From CAYMDJ01 sp964537525 (GTDB taxonomy: Archaea; Aenigmatarchaeota; Aenigmatarchaeia; QMZP01): a stretch of 48,805 bases of DNA. Of this stretch, positions 39,699 through 48,743 are shown piece after piece (position 1 is the stretch's first letter; every line of letters starts with the position of its first letter). A program made the position numbers and the translations under genes. The notes below the pieces were generated by a model. The model was not told the DNA's origin, did no database searches, and saw only the letters and a list, made by a program, of their open reading frames with translations. Location: positions 1 to 48,805 of the forward strand of contig CAZIAB010000002.1 in NCBI GenBank assembly GCA_964537525.1. Direction: 5' to 3'.

Positions 39699-41822
39699 CT
39701 ACTTCCTGAAAAGGAAAACGAACCTTATGATGAGGATTAGTATGATTACTATGGCGATTATCGCTACCACGACGGTCTTCCAGGCAGGCCTCTCCAGTAT
39801 CTGCTGGCCCGTTATCCCGTCTCCGGTTGTTGCGTTCTCGCCTATAACTATCTCTACGAACTCGCTCTCGTTCCATCCTGACCCGTTCTCTTCCGGCTCT
39901 TCGGAGGGAACGAAGCCTGAGGGGACGTTCGCATTTATTGAAACCTCACTGCTGGAGTGGCTCGACTCGGCGTAGACCGTCACCGGGTAGGAGCCCTCTC
40001 CTGTCCCGTAAAGCGGTGAGAGGTAAAGATAGACAGTGTCCGACTTCCCAGGGGCCAGCGAAACCTCCTCCGGTTCCAAGTATGCCCATTCAGGCCCGTC
40101 GAAGCTTATCGTCCATGTGTCTTCCTGCTCTCCCGTGTTCTCTATCGTTATCTCGACTATGCTCACCTTGCCGACGTCAACGGAACCCTCGCCGTTGTGG
40201 AAGTTTAGCCCGTAGCAATCCTCAAGGGGAAGGACGTTTATCTCTGCAGAGCCTGAAAGGGAGAGTCCGTTCTCTGATTCAAGCTCCACCGTGAACATGT
40301 AAATACCCTCATCCATTTCAGGTACCGGATAGGTGTATTCTGCCTGGCCGGAATCGCCCGCATTGAGGGAGATTACGGTGCTCTCACCGTTGTAGCTGAG
40401 GGTGTAGACGTCTGCCATCTCACCCCTGTTCTCTACGGTCATGGTGTAAAGCACGTCTGAAAATGAGCACGTGTAAACGACCTCCGGGGTGACCAGGAGC
40501 TCTGCATCATAGCATTTGGTGACATGAATCCTCACGTCAGAACTGTCAGAGACCTGCCCGTCCGTTGCGGTTACCCGTATGGTCTGGACGTCCTCAATGC
40601 CCGATGTGTCAACCACGAGCTCTATGTCAGCAGATGCCCCTCCAGGAAGGGTTATGGCATTGCTCTCGAACTCACCCAGATCAACAGAGAGCTGGAATGT
40701 GTTCTCCATGGCACCGGTGTTCTTTATGGTAACCGTGAAAATTGCATCCTCTCCCCTGCAGACCTCGGTCTCCGAGGGGTATGCTATCACGGCAACGCCC
40801 TTGCAGTCATCTGAATTGACTGCCCCGGTAACGGTCCTGACAAACCCGTCGTCCGCGAGCGACCTCACCGTGACGCTGAAGGTAGAGACGCCGGTGACGT
40901 CCGGTGCTGCGAGTATCAACACCGTGCTGCTCTCACCGACCGGAACATTGAGCGTCTCCTGTCCGGAAACGACCCAGTCAGCGGAGGTCTCCACTGAGAA
41001 CGTGTCGTCTTCTGTTCCCGTGTTGGTGATTATGATATTGAACTCTGCATACTCCCCGAGGCATATGTCATCCTCTATGGGCTGAATCTCGACCTTTGCG
41101 TTGTAGCAGTCCTTGGGGTCCACCTTGAGGATGCATGAGTCCTGCGCGTACGAGTCCTTTGACCTTGCTGTCACAACAACCTCTGTGTATCCCGTTCCCT
41201 GCGGGGGGTTGAGGGACGCTGCTATTATCCTGCTCTCACCAGCGCCGAGCGTGACAACCGTTTCTGAGAACTCAATCCAGCCAACAGAAGCTGACAAGTC
41301 AAAGGTTTCCTGCCAGGTTCCCCTGTTCCTGAGCGTAAATTCATAGTTTGCCGGCTCACCGGTCTCTGAACAGGTCTTCCTGTAATCATCAATCACGTTA
41401 AGCTCCACGCCGTGGCAGTCCATGACCTCTATGGTTATGGTTTCTGATGCGCTCTTGTCTGACATCCCTGACTCCGCAGTTATGGTCGCGTAATACGTAC
41501 CTGGCTCGAGGTTGAAGGGAACGGTTATCCAGAATGGGTCAACCTTCTTGGATTCCCCTGAAGCGAGCATGACATAAGGCTTTATGAATCCCATGTCCTC
41601 TGGCCAGTCAAGGGTGAGCGTTACACCATCCGTCTCTGAACCGGTGTTGGTGACTATGACCTCTATCTCGCTCAGGACCCTGTCAGGGCACGTGGATATG
41701 TAATTAGAAGGGTGCTGGAGGGTGTTTACAGAGAGACCGACACCGTTTGATGCAGATACTGATGGAATCAGAACGACTGAAAGAATGAGCATCACTACCC
41801 AAAGCTTTTTATCCATGTTCAT
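39699..41822 (-). CDS. Repetitive surface protein with Ig-like (COG1361/NEW3-type) domains
   Basis: 707 residues. Signal peptide (about 1-25), five or six beta-sandwich repeats of 95-110 residues, and a C-terminal helix ending VFLFRK that anchors it to the membrane. Repeats share a leading Cys (DCYNAKVEI, DCKGVAVIA, KCYDAELLV, DCYGLNFHN), a second Cys near CLGEYAEF or CRGEDAIF, and an ITNTGTEDDTF-type centre, so one disulfide per repeat is likely. An Asn-rich, charged spacer (about 655-680) precedes the anchor. A surface-layer or adhesion role is expected. ATG 41822 follows a TATA-like TTTAAAAAAATT; it lies downstream of the larger surface protein. Confidence 0.8.
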   Translation of the reverse strand: MNMDKKLWVVMLILSVVLIPSVSASNGVGLSVNTLQHPSNYISTCPDRVLSEIEVIVTNTGSETDGVTLTLDWPEDMGFIKPYVMLASGESKKVDPFWITVPFNLEPGTYYATITAESGMSDKSASETITIEVMDCHGVELNVIDDYRKTCSETGEPANYEFTLRNRGTWQETFDLSASVGWIEFSETVVTLGAGESRIIAASLNPPQGTGYTEVVVTARSKDSYAQDSCILKVDPKDCYNAKVEIQPIEDDICLGEYAEFNIIITNTGTEDDTFSVETSADWVVSGQETLNVPVGESSTVLILAAPDVTGVSTFSVTVRSLADDGFVRTVTGAVNSDDCKGVAVIAYPSETEVCRGEDAIFTVTIKNTGAMENTFQLSVDLGEFESNAITLPGGASADIELVVDTSGIEDVQTIRVTATDGQVSDSSDVRIHVTKCYDAELLVTPEVVYTCSFSDVLYTMTVENRGEMADVYTLSYNGESTVISLNAGDSGQAEYTYPVPEMDEGIYMFTVELESENGLSLSGSAEINVLPLEDCYGLNFHNGEGSVDVGKVSIVEITIENTGEQEDTWTISFDGPEWAYLEPEEVSLAPGKSDTVYLYLSPLYGTGEGSYPVTVYAESSHSSSEVSINANVPSGFVPSEEPEENGSGWNESEFVEIVIGENATTGDGITGQQILERPAWKTVVVAIIAIVIILILIIRFVFLFRK

Positions 41823-41882
41823 ATATTTCACTGTTAATTTTTTTAAACACATAGGAGAAAAGCATTTAAGCGTTTCTTTGGC

Positions 41883-44800
41883 TCAAAATTCTCTCTCCTT
41901 CCTGGGGAACGATATCATCCTTACTTCGTGCTGGTGCTTGAGTCTCCTGCTGGCAAAATACACCACCACGCCGGAAAGCAATATCACGATTATCAGGACG
42001 GTCCATGCACTGGAAAGCGTTCCTGTGAACATTCCTGTTAATCCGTCAAATCCTCCTTCCTGGCCGGGGGCCGCAACGAACATATCGACCTGCTTGTTGT
42101 AGGTTATCCCCTCTGTCACTGACCTCACGCTTACCGTGAACTGGTAGTGGCCTGCCTGCCTGGGCGAAACGAACACGTAGGCGTTCTTCTGGTCATCGAC
42201 CCATGCAGAAGGCTTGTAATCCGTCCAGTCGTTAGGAAGGCCGCTTACCGAAACCTGGAATTCCTGCGGGACGTAGGAATTTATGTCTATGGTGATTATC
42301 TTTGACTTGTACTGCTTCACGTCGAGGGAAGATGGCCTTATGTCCACTTCCGTGGGCCCGCTGTCATCAATGACAGGCTGTGAGCAGTCATAGGGGCAAT
42401 TGTACCAGCTCTCACCGGATTCGCACACACCGTTGTAGTTGCATGCTCCCGGAGAAGGCCCTGGCGAGGTGCCTATGTACATGGTACCGTACACCGTGTC
42501 GCTGGCGCCGCAGGTCGCGTCGACCGTGACCCTCAGGGTCTTGGTTCCGCTCACCGAAGGGCGGAAGCTTATGCTCTTAACGGCGCTCGAGCCCTCATCG
42601 AGCCAGAACGATGTCATCCCTGTCTGGACCCCATCCAGATAGATTCTCATGGTCATGTACCTCTTCACGCTCCCGGTGTTCTTGACCTGCGCTTCAACGT
42701 AGGCGTATCCGCCGACATCAATGCTCTGCGTGTAATCGAGGTTCCTTATCTGGACACCGCAGCTTCCCGTGTATCCCTCACCTCTCTGGTACCATACCCT
42801 CTCGGTTTCAGTGTCTCCACAGTCCGCCTCTGCCCGGACCTCTATCTCGTACTCATGGTCTTCGTCATCAAAGTCATAATCATTGTAATAGAAAGTCCTG
42901 GTGTCACCTTCGTCTACCTGGACAGTCCTCTGGTATTCCTTGTCGTCATCGATGTATATCCTGTAGGTAACGTCCTCGTCCTGTGCTCCCTTGTTCTTTA
43001 TCTTGAAGGTTATCTCATCACCATCGACGTCAAGGTCAAAGAGGTCTATGTTACAGTCTTCGTCTCCACCATCTTCGCCGACCCAGAGCCTCTCATAATC
43101 GGAATCGTCATTCCCTTCTTCGTCAAACACTTCCACGTAGCACTTCACCTCGTCGCCGTCACCGAAGTAGGATGCCGGGAGCACGTCATAATCATCATCA
43201 TTATATCCGGAAACCTCCTTTGTCCTTGTCCTCTCAAGGTCTCCCTCCACGAACCACCTGAACTCCACATAATCCAAATCTCCGTCGGGGTCAGAAACCT
43301 CCACCTCGCACCTTATGTCATCGTCCTCGTCGGGGTTCTCTGGACTGAAGCCGATTGATTCTATGACAGGGTTCCTGTCACACGACCCTCCACAGAATTC
43401 ATCTACCCACACCCTCGTGGTGTCAACGTCCCACAGGTGCTGGGTATCCTCAACCCTCACGGTCACGTCAGAATGGCCGCCCTCCTCTGCGTCATGGCAC
43501 CTGAGGTATCGGTTGGATGATATGTAGCAGTCAATCACCTCCTCATGCGTCTGTCCATCTATGGAAAAATCAAGGTTGGAGTCTAGGTCCTCTGCATCGC
43601 TCGCGTATGCCCAGAGGTCTATCTGCTCTATCCCCTCCGAAACCTCCGTCCACCTGTCAGGAATCTCAGCTATGTTGGGCGGGTTTCCCTGGTAGGTGCT
43701 CTGGACTGTCACCTGGTTGTAATCATGGTCCGAAAGGTCTGTGGTGTCCCATACCCTGACATCGCACTTCACGACATTCCCGTAATTGGTGTACATATCC
43801 TGGAGGATGTCACTCTCTTCGTCAGCGTAACCTGAAACGGATTTCGTCACGCTCCTCTTGAGCAGGCCATTGACATACCATTTGAAGTCCACGTACTCCA
43901 GGTTGCCGTCATTGTCCGATACGTCCACGTCGCACGTTATGTCATCATTAACTCCCGGGGTAGTGGGTATAATCGCTATTGTGTCAACGGATGGCGGATT
44001 GAGGACAGTCCCTCCGTTTACTGTCACGTCGTCCTGGTCCCAGTCGGTCGCGTATGTGAGGTCAACCACCTCTGCCTCGCATATGACGTGATCGCCATAC
44101 TCCGTGTAAGACGCTGAAAGAAGGTCTGTCCTGCTGTCGCTAAACCCGTAAACCGAGTAGCTCTGCGTCCTCACGGTTATGCCGTCCACCTTCCACGTGT
44201 AGTGGAGGCTTCCCAGGTCCCCGTCGAGGTCTGAAACGTCAACGTGGCACGCGAGGATGTCAGTGACGTCCGGGTTGGATGGCGTCACGTATATGGAATC
44301 AATCACAGGGGGCGGGTCTCCCTCGCACGCCTGCACTGTCACGTAATTGGTGTCAGAATCATACTCGCCCTCATCGTCATAGACTATCACCTCGCATATC
44401 ACCGTATCCTCATAGTCAGTAAAGCTTGCGGAAAGGGTGTCGCTCTCACTGTCGCTGTAGCCAGAAACCCCCTTCGTTATTGTCCTTACTATCGCTCCCT
44501 CCACACGCCACTTGATTATCACGTGATCGAGGTTGCCGTCTATATCCTCGAGAACGGCGTCACACTGAAGGTCATCCGTCGCCTCGGGATTGGAGGGTGT
44601 GATGTCCACAGAAGTTACGATTGGGGGGTCGTTGCCCGGTTGTGGGGCCGGAGCAACGCTGACTATTGAGTAGTCAGAATCACTCATCGACTCGGAGTCC
44701 CTTACCAGAACCTCGCACTTGACCAAATCCTCGTAGTCAGTTAAGCTGTTCGGGAGAAGATCCGAGTCGCTGTCCGAGTAGCCTGAAACGCTCTTTACCT

Positions 44801-45752
44801 GTGTCCTGACGAGTCCACCGTTCACGTACCACCTGAACGTCAGGTCGAAAAGATTTCCGTCGGGGTCAGAGACGTCTGCCTCGCAGGTTATGTCATCCCC
44901 GGTCTCAGGCTCACCCGGTGTCACGATTATAGAATCGACTTCAGGGGGGTAATTATCTCCCTCCCCGATGTAGCTGTCATCCGTGTCAGAATCATACTCG
45001 TATAAATCATCATACACTATCGCCTCGCATATCACCTCATCTCCCGTGTCCGTCCATGAGCTGGGAAGCTGGTCAGCAACGTAATCCAGGACGCCCGAAA
45101 CATCAACAGAGGATGTCCTCACTATGCCACCGTCAACATGCCACTTGAACAGCACGTGGTCCAGGTTGCCGTCAAAATCATAAACCTCAACGTCGCAGTC
45201 GAGGTTGTCATTGGTGTCCGGGGTCTTGGGGGTTATCTCTATCTGGAGGATTTCAGGGGGCTTGTTGCAGAACGGGGTGTCTATGTAAATCTCGTCTGAA
45301 TCAGTGTCATCCTGAGCCTCGGAATCGTAGACCGTTCCCACACAAATAACCGCATCGCCCTCTGACGTGAAGCTGTAGTCAAGGACGTCCGTCTCCGTGT
45401 CAGAGTATCCGGAAACGCTCACCGTATGTGTCCTGACCAGGATTCCCTCCACGTACCACTCATAATCAACATAATCCAAATCACCGTCCGCGTCACTGAC
45501 CTCTGCCGTGCACGTCAGGCTATCGTCCGGGTAGGCTGGGTCGGGGGTTATCTCCACCACAATCTCCGGCGGCTCGGTGCAGGGACATGGGCAGCACGGG
45601 CATTCACAGCACCCGCAGCTTGAACCAGTGCAGCAGGATGAAGAAGATGTTGACGTAACAGTCACCGTGACTGCGTCTGCCATCCCTGCCACTAAGGCAA
45701 TGAAGAAGATTAACGAAACCAGGAAAACGATCCTTGCTTTCATCTTACCCAT
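41883..45752 (-). CDS. Giant surface protein with repeated Ig-like domains and Cys-rich neck
   Basis: 1289 residues. Signal peptide (about 1-27), then a cysteine block with ten Cys between 40 and 58, then at least seven repeats of about 85-100 residues with the pattern PP-x-I-x-x-I-x-I-TP-x-x-P ... D-x-D/S-L-x-C-x-V-x-V-x-D-x-DGNL ... VSGYSDS ... D-x-V-x-CEV-x-VYD. A variant beta-sandwich (near 690-760), two CARDB-like domains (near 900-1080), a Cys-rich CNYNGVCESG segment and a final Ig-like domain precede a C-terminal helix and basic tail. A large cell-envelope adhesin or S-layer-associated protein is likely. The 5' leader contains hairpin copy A. Confidence 0.82.
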   Translation of the reverse strand: MGKMKARIVFLVSLIFFIALVAGMADAVTVTVTSTSSSSCCTGSSCGCCECPCCPCPCTEPPEIVVEITPDPAYPDDSLTCTAEVSDADGDLDYVDYEWYVEGILVRTHTVSVSGYSDTETDVLDYSFTSEGDAVICVGTVYDSEAQDDTDSDEIYIDTPFCNKPPEILQIEITPKTPDTNDNLDCDVEVYDFDGNLDHVLFKWHVDGGIVRTSSVDVSGVLDYVADQLPSSWTDTGDEVICEAIVYDDLYEYDSDTDDSYIGEGDNYPPEVDSIIVTPGEPETGDDITCEADVSDPDGNLFDLTFRWYVNGGLVRTQVKSVSGYSDSDSDLLPNSLTDYEDLVKCEVLVRDSESMSDSDYSIVSVAPAPQPGNDPPIVTSVDITPSNPEATDDLQCDAVLEDIDGNLDHVIIKWRVEGAIVRTITKGVSGYSDSESDTLSASFTDYEDTVICEVIVYDDEGEYDSDTNYVTVQACEGDPPPVIDSIYVTPSNPDVTDILACHVDVSDLDGDLGSLHYTWKVDGITVRTQSYSVYGFSDSRTDLLSASYTEYGDHVICEAEVVDLTYATDWDQDDVTVNGGTVLNPPSVDTIAIIPTTPGVNDDITCDVDVSDNDGNLEYVDFKWYVNGLLKRSVTKSVSGYADEESDILQDMYTNYGNVVKCDVRVWDTTDLSDHDYNQVTVQSTYQGNPPNIAEIPDRWTEVSEGIEQIDLWAYASDAEDLDSNLDFSIDGQTHEEVIDCYISSNRYLRCHDAEEGGHSDVTVRVEDTQHLWDVDTTRVWVDEFCGGSCDRNPVIESIGFSPENPDEDDDIRCEVEVSDPDGDLDYVEFRWFVEGDLERTRTKEVSGYNDDDYDVLPASYFGDGDEVKCYVEVFDEEGNDDSDYERLWVGEDGGDEDCNIDLFDLDVDGDEITFKIKNKGAQDEDVTYRIYIDDDKEYQRTVQVDEGDTRTFYYNDYDFDDEDHEYEIEVRAEADCGDTETERVWYQRGEGYTGSCGVQIRNLDYTQSIDVGGYAYVEAQVKNTGSVKRYMTMRIYLDGVQTGMTSFWLDEGSSAVKSISFRPSVSGTKTLRVTVDATCGASDTVYGTMYIGTSPGPSPGACNYNGVCESGESWYNCPYDCSQPVIDDSGPTEVDIRPSSLDVKQYKSKIITIDINSYVPQEFQVSVSGLPNDWTDYKPSAWVDDQKNAYVFVSPRQAGHYQFTVSVRSVTEGITYNKQVDMFVAAPGQEGGFDGLTGMFTGTLSSAWTVLIIVILLSGVVVYFASRRLKHQHEVRMISFPRKEREF

Positions 45753-45771
45753 CCTATCACACCTTTATTTG

Positions 45772-45801
45772 CCCGGCTTTATCCAATCGGGACAGGCCGG
45801 G
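45772..45801. repeat. Dispersed hairpin element (copy A)
   Basis: Arms CCCGGC and GCCGGG (45772-45777/45796-45801) with ATCCAATCGGG in the loop. Read on the minus strand it ends 19 nt before the giant surface-protein ATG and is followed by AAAGGTG. Its 3' flank on the minus strand matches copy B (GCCGGGCAA, three bases, AAGGTG). Confidence 0.75.
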
Positions 45802-45849
45802 TGTCTTTTTATCATTTTTGTAACTGACTTATAGTAAATGAATGATAAA

Positions 45850-45858
45850 CTTTAAATA
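45850..45858 (-). promoter_or_regulatory. TATA box of the giant surface-protein gene
   Basis: TATTTAAAG on the minus strand, placing transcription start near 45828 and a leader of about 75 nt that includes hairpin copy A. Confidence 0.5.
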
Positions 45859-45904
45859 CCTTTGCTTTTTTGTCACTATATTCCAGTAAAGCCAGAATCA
45901 GCTG

Positions 45905-45934
45905 GCTGCATTCATCCAATCGCTTTAATGCAGC
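45905..45934. repeat. Dispersed hairpin element (copy E)
   Basis: Arms GCTGCATT and AATGCAGC with loop CATCCAATCGCTTT. About 36 of 40 bases agree with copy D read in the opposite orientation, flanks AGACAGCTG and CAGCCA included. It lies about 25 nt after the stop of the 120-residue membrane protein gene. Confidence 0.75.
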
Positions 45935-45958
45935 TGTCTAAAAGCAGGAACCGGTGGG

Positions 45959-46321
45959 TTACCTTGCCCCGAGCTTCTTCCTGAGCTCCTTCATCTCGGT
46001 GAGCATCTCCCTCTGGTTTGCTCTCATCTCCACGAAGACCGGGTTCTTCTCTGTCGCCCTCTCCATCTCTGCGGGGTATATCCACTTGAAATCAACGACA
46101 GCGAGGATTGCGCTCGCCACCGCGACAACGAACAGCGTGCTGACGAGGTTGAAGTCAGTCCCTATTATGAAAAGGTAGCCTATCATCGCGAACTGGATTA
46201 TCGAGATGTAGTTCCTGACCCTGTCGAACATTATCTTGAATGTTATCATCCTTACCTTCTTCACCTTCGGTTGCCCGGCTTTATCCTGTTGGGATAGACC
46301 GGGTGTTTTTTTCTCTGCCAT
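45959..46321 (-). CDS. Two-helix membrane protein, unknown
   Basis: Up to 120 residues: a charged head, two helices (about 38-57 and 60-78) and a charged C-terminal helix MRANQREMLTEMKELRKKLGAR likely to form a coiled coil. Two starts compete. ATG 46321 lies 25 nt after TATA ATTATATATA (about 46341-46350). ATG 46249 (96 residues) has AAGGTGAAGAAGG upstream and would place hairpin copy B in the leader, as for the giant surface protein. No family recognised. Confidence 0.65.
   Translation of the reverse strand: MAEKKTPGLSQQDKAGQPKVKKVRMITFKIMFDRVRNYISIIQFAMIGYLFIIGTDFNLVSTLFVVAVASAILAVVDFKWIYPAEMERATEKNPVFVEMRANQREMLTEMKELRKKLGAR
46274..46303. repeat. Dispersed hairpin element (copy B)
   Basis: Arms CCCGG and CCGGG (46274-46278/46299-46303) enclose a second stem TATCC/GGATA (46282-46286/46292-46296). 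It lies inside the longer reading of the 120-residue protein (encoding PGLSQQDKAG) or 24 nt before the alternative ATG 46249. Confidence 0.75.
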
Positions 46322-46352
46322 TTGATACCGACCTCCGACCTATATATAATAT

Positions 46353-48743
46353 TTACATAGGAGGGGGATAAAAGCTTTGGTCCCTTGCCCTGTCAAGAAG
46401 CAGCTTCCTCTCTGAGCGGGATATTACCTCCTTCAGGGAATCGAGATAGTCAGGCTCTGACGTTATGGAATTTATACCCATGCTGACCAGTCTCTCTATT
46501 AGCGGATGGTTGTTCTCAATGCTCCCGTAGGCAGAGGTCTCAACATTGTTCTTCCTGCAAACCGAGACCACGTGGTTCACGAGGCTCAGCACTCCGGGGT
46601 TCATCTCGCTGAATATCCTGGACGTCCTGGGGTTGTCCTTGTCAGCGCCCACTGACAGTTGTGTCAGCTCGTCAATCCCTATGCACACGAAGGATATCCC
46701 TTCCCTGCACAGGTTCTCTATGTCCAGCGCCGCAGCAGGGGTCTCTATCATTATCCCAATCCTTATCGGAAGGTCAGATATGCCCTGTCTCACCCTCCTT
46801 ATCTCCTCTGCCCTGCTCACGAAGGGTATTGCAATCATTATGTTGTCAAGGCCCTCCTCCCTGAGCCTTATCAGGGCCTCGATCTCACATTTCAGTATGT
46901 CCTGCTCGTCAAGGCTCCTCCTGATTCCATGCCACCCCAGCAGGGGATTGTTCTCAGTGGGCTCGTCCTCACCCCCTTCCATGTCCCTGAACTCGTCTGT
47001 CCTTATGTCAATGGCCCTGTACCAGACCGGCTTGGGGTAGAATGACCTGGCTATCGTCCTCAGGCCGTCAACGAGTATCTTAATCAGCTGCTCGGGGTCG
47101 TTCTTCGAGAGCCATATGGAATGCTTCCCCTTGTCAGCAATCATGTATTCTGGCTTAACGATACCCACGCCATCACACTTCCCCACCGCTTCATTGACCC
47201 TCTCGGGGAACGACATTATGGACTTTATCCCCGTTGCAGTAACCCCCCTTCCCTCCATCGGAACTTCCGGAAGAGGCTGAGGCTGCTGGAGAGGAAACTG
47301 TCCGGGCAGTGACTGTGGAACCTGACCAACCGGAGTCTGGATAGAGGGAACCTGAATAGGGGGTTGCACAGGTTCAGAAACCATGGCAGGAACCGAATAA
47401 ACGCTTCCAGCGCCGGTGTCCAGGATTACTTCTGTCCTGTCCTCTACAGACGAGGTCGCATTGCCGCACCCCACGATGCATGGTATCCCAACCTCCCTGC
47501 AGAACCTTGCCGCATGGCACACCCTTCCCCCTTCGTCCGTTATCACGCCGCCGGCGTCCCTTATGAATCTCGCCATGTCAGAATCCGTCATCCTGGTGAC
47601 TATTATCTCTCCCCTGGAAAAATCGTGGAGCTCGCTCATGCTTATTATGACCCTCGCGTTTCCCTTGGCGCTCCCGTGGAAGGCTGGTGTCCCTGAGGCC
47701 AGCTTCCCGTCCCCGGGCAATTCATTCTCTTTTGGTTGGCCATAACCAGGCGAGGGGGTGCTCTGAAGGATTATCACCCTTCCCCGTTCCATTGACCATT
47801 CGACCTCCTGGGCATGGCCGCTGAAATGCCTCTCGAGCTTCATTCCGGCGTTCCATAACTTCTTTATATCCTCCTCATCCAGGGAAGGCCTCTCCGTTCT
47901 CTCCCTGGGAACGGTCTCCCTGATGCTCTTCCCTGACATCGCATCCCTCTTTATCATCCAGTTCTTCTTCCTCACCCTGCTGGAGATTATCCCTCCGCTG
48001 TCCTTCTCTAGGATGAACTCATCAGGGGTCACCATACCGGAGGATATTGCCTCCCCGAGCCCGAACGTTGACTCGATTACCATCCTCGAGGAATCGCCTG
48101 TCTCGGGCTGGTTCGTGAAGAGCCACCCGGACTTGTCTGACTCTACCATCTTCTGGACAATCACCCCCATCATCGGGAAGCCCTCAATCCTCCTCGCCTT
48201 CCTGTAAAGCAGTGCCCTGGGGGTAAACAGCGATGCCCAGCATTCTTTCATCGCATTGCATATGCTTGCATAGCCCTGGACGTTCGTCAGGTATTTCATC
48301 TGCCCGCTGAACGCCGCGTGCGGGCTGTCCGACAGTGGGGAGGACCTCACGGCCACGAAGCTCTGGCCCCTTCCTGCCTTTATCAGGTCAAGAGCAATCC
48401 CGCCGACCTCCTTTGCCTCCTTTCCTATCGAGAGCTCCTCATATTCCTCCTTTACCGCGTGCTCTATATAATCGGGCACCGTCCCGTTGGTTATCATGCC
48501 CTGTATATCGACCGACCTCTCCCTGAGGGACTGGTAATCAGAGAAGTTTATGTTCTGGAGGGCTTCCTCTATCTTCTGTGCTATTCGATTAGCCTTCAGG
48601 AACTTGACAAAGGATTCTGAAGTCAGGATGAACCCGTTAGGGACAGCCATTCCGGAGTTGTAGAGCTCGCCGACAATCTCTGCCTTTATACCAACTCCTG
48701 GGGTCCCCCTCTTCACACCCTCCAGCTTGACCACGTAATCCAT
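46353..48743 (-). CDS. PEP-synthase-like protein, probably catalytically altered
   Basis: 796 residues in PpsA domain order. ATP-grasp domain (1-335: VAVRSSPLSDSPHAAFSGQ, FGLGEAISSGMVTPDEF, QEVEWSME with QSTP where family members have a QxRP motif), phosphohistidine domain (345-445; His410 in GGRVCHAARF), then an unusual Pro/Gln-rich linker (452-498) and a TIM barrel (500-796) with RIGIMIETPAAALDIE. The barrel lacks the conserved catalytic Cys of the CGQAPS-type motif; the equivalent segment is AYGSIENNHP (738-747). It may have lost PEP chemistry and become a phosphate-transfer or regulatory protein. A GGATAGG ribosome site precedes ATG 48743. Confidence 0.82.
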   Translation of the reverse strand: MDYVVKLEGVKRGTPGVGIKAEIVGELYNSGMAVPNGFILTSESFVKFLKANRIAQKIEEALQNINFSDYQSLRERSVDIQGMITNGTVPDYIEHAVKEEYEELSIGKEAKEVGGIALDLIKAGRGQSFVAVRSSPLSDSPHAAFSGQMKYLTNVQGYASICNAMKECWASLFTPRALLYRKARRIEGFPMMGVIVQKMVESDKSGWLFTNQPETGDSSRMVIESTFGLGEAISSGMVTPDEFILEKDSGGIISSRVRKKNWMIKRDAMSGKSIRETVPRERTERPSLDEEDIKKLWNAGMKLERHFSGHAQEVEWSMERGRVIILQSTPSPGYGQPKENELPGDGKLASGTPAFHGSAKGNARVIISMSELHDFSRGEIIVTRMTDSDMARFIRDAGGVITDEGGRVCHAARFCREVGIPCIVGCGNATSSVEDRTEVILDTGAGSVYSVPAMVSEPVQPPIQVPSIQTPVGQVPQSLPGQFPLQQPQPLPEVPMEGRGVTATGIKSIMSFPERVNEAVGKCDGVGIVKPEYMIADKGKHSIWLSKNDPEQLIKILVDGLRTIARSFYPKPVWYRAIDIRTDEFRDMEGGEDEPTENNPLLGWHGIRRSLDEQDILKCEIEALIRLREEGLDNIMIAIPFVSRAEEIRRVRQGISDLPIRIGIMIETPAAALDIENLCREGISFVCIGIDELTQLSVGADKDNPRTSRIFSEMNPGVLSLVNHVVSVCRKNNVETSAYGSIENNHPLIERLVSMGINSITSEPDYLDSLKEVISRSERKLLLDRARDQSFYPPPM

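Noticed and set aside
45796..45815. Intrinsic terminators at hairpin copies A and B because of following T-runs
   Set aside because: The T-runs lie on the plus strand, where no gene ends nearby, and other copies of the family lack them.
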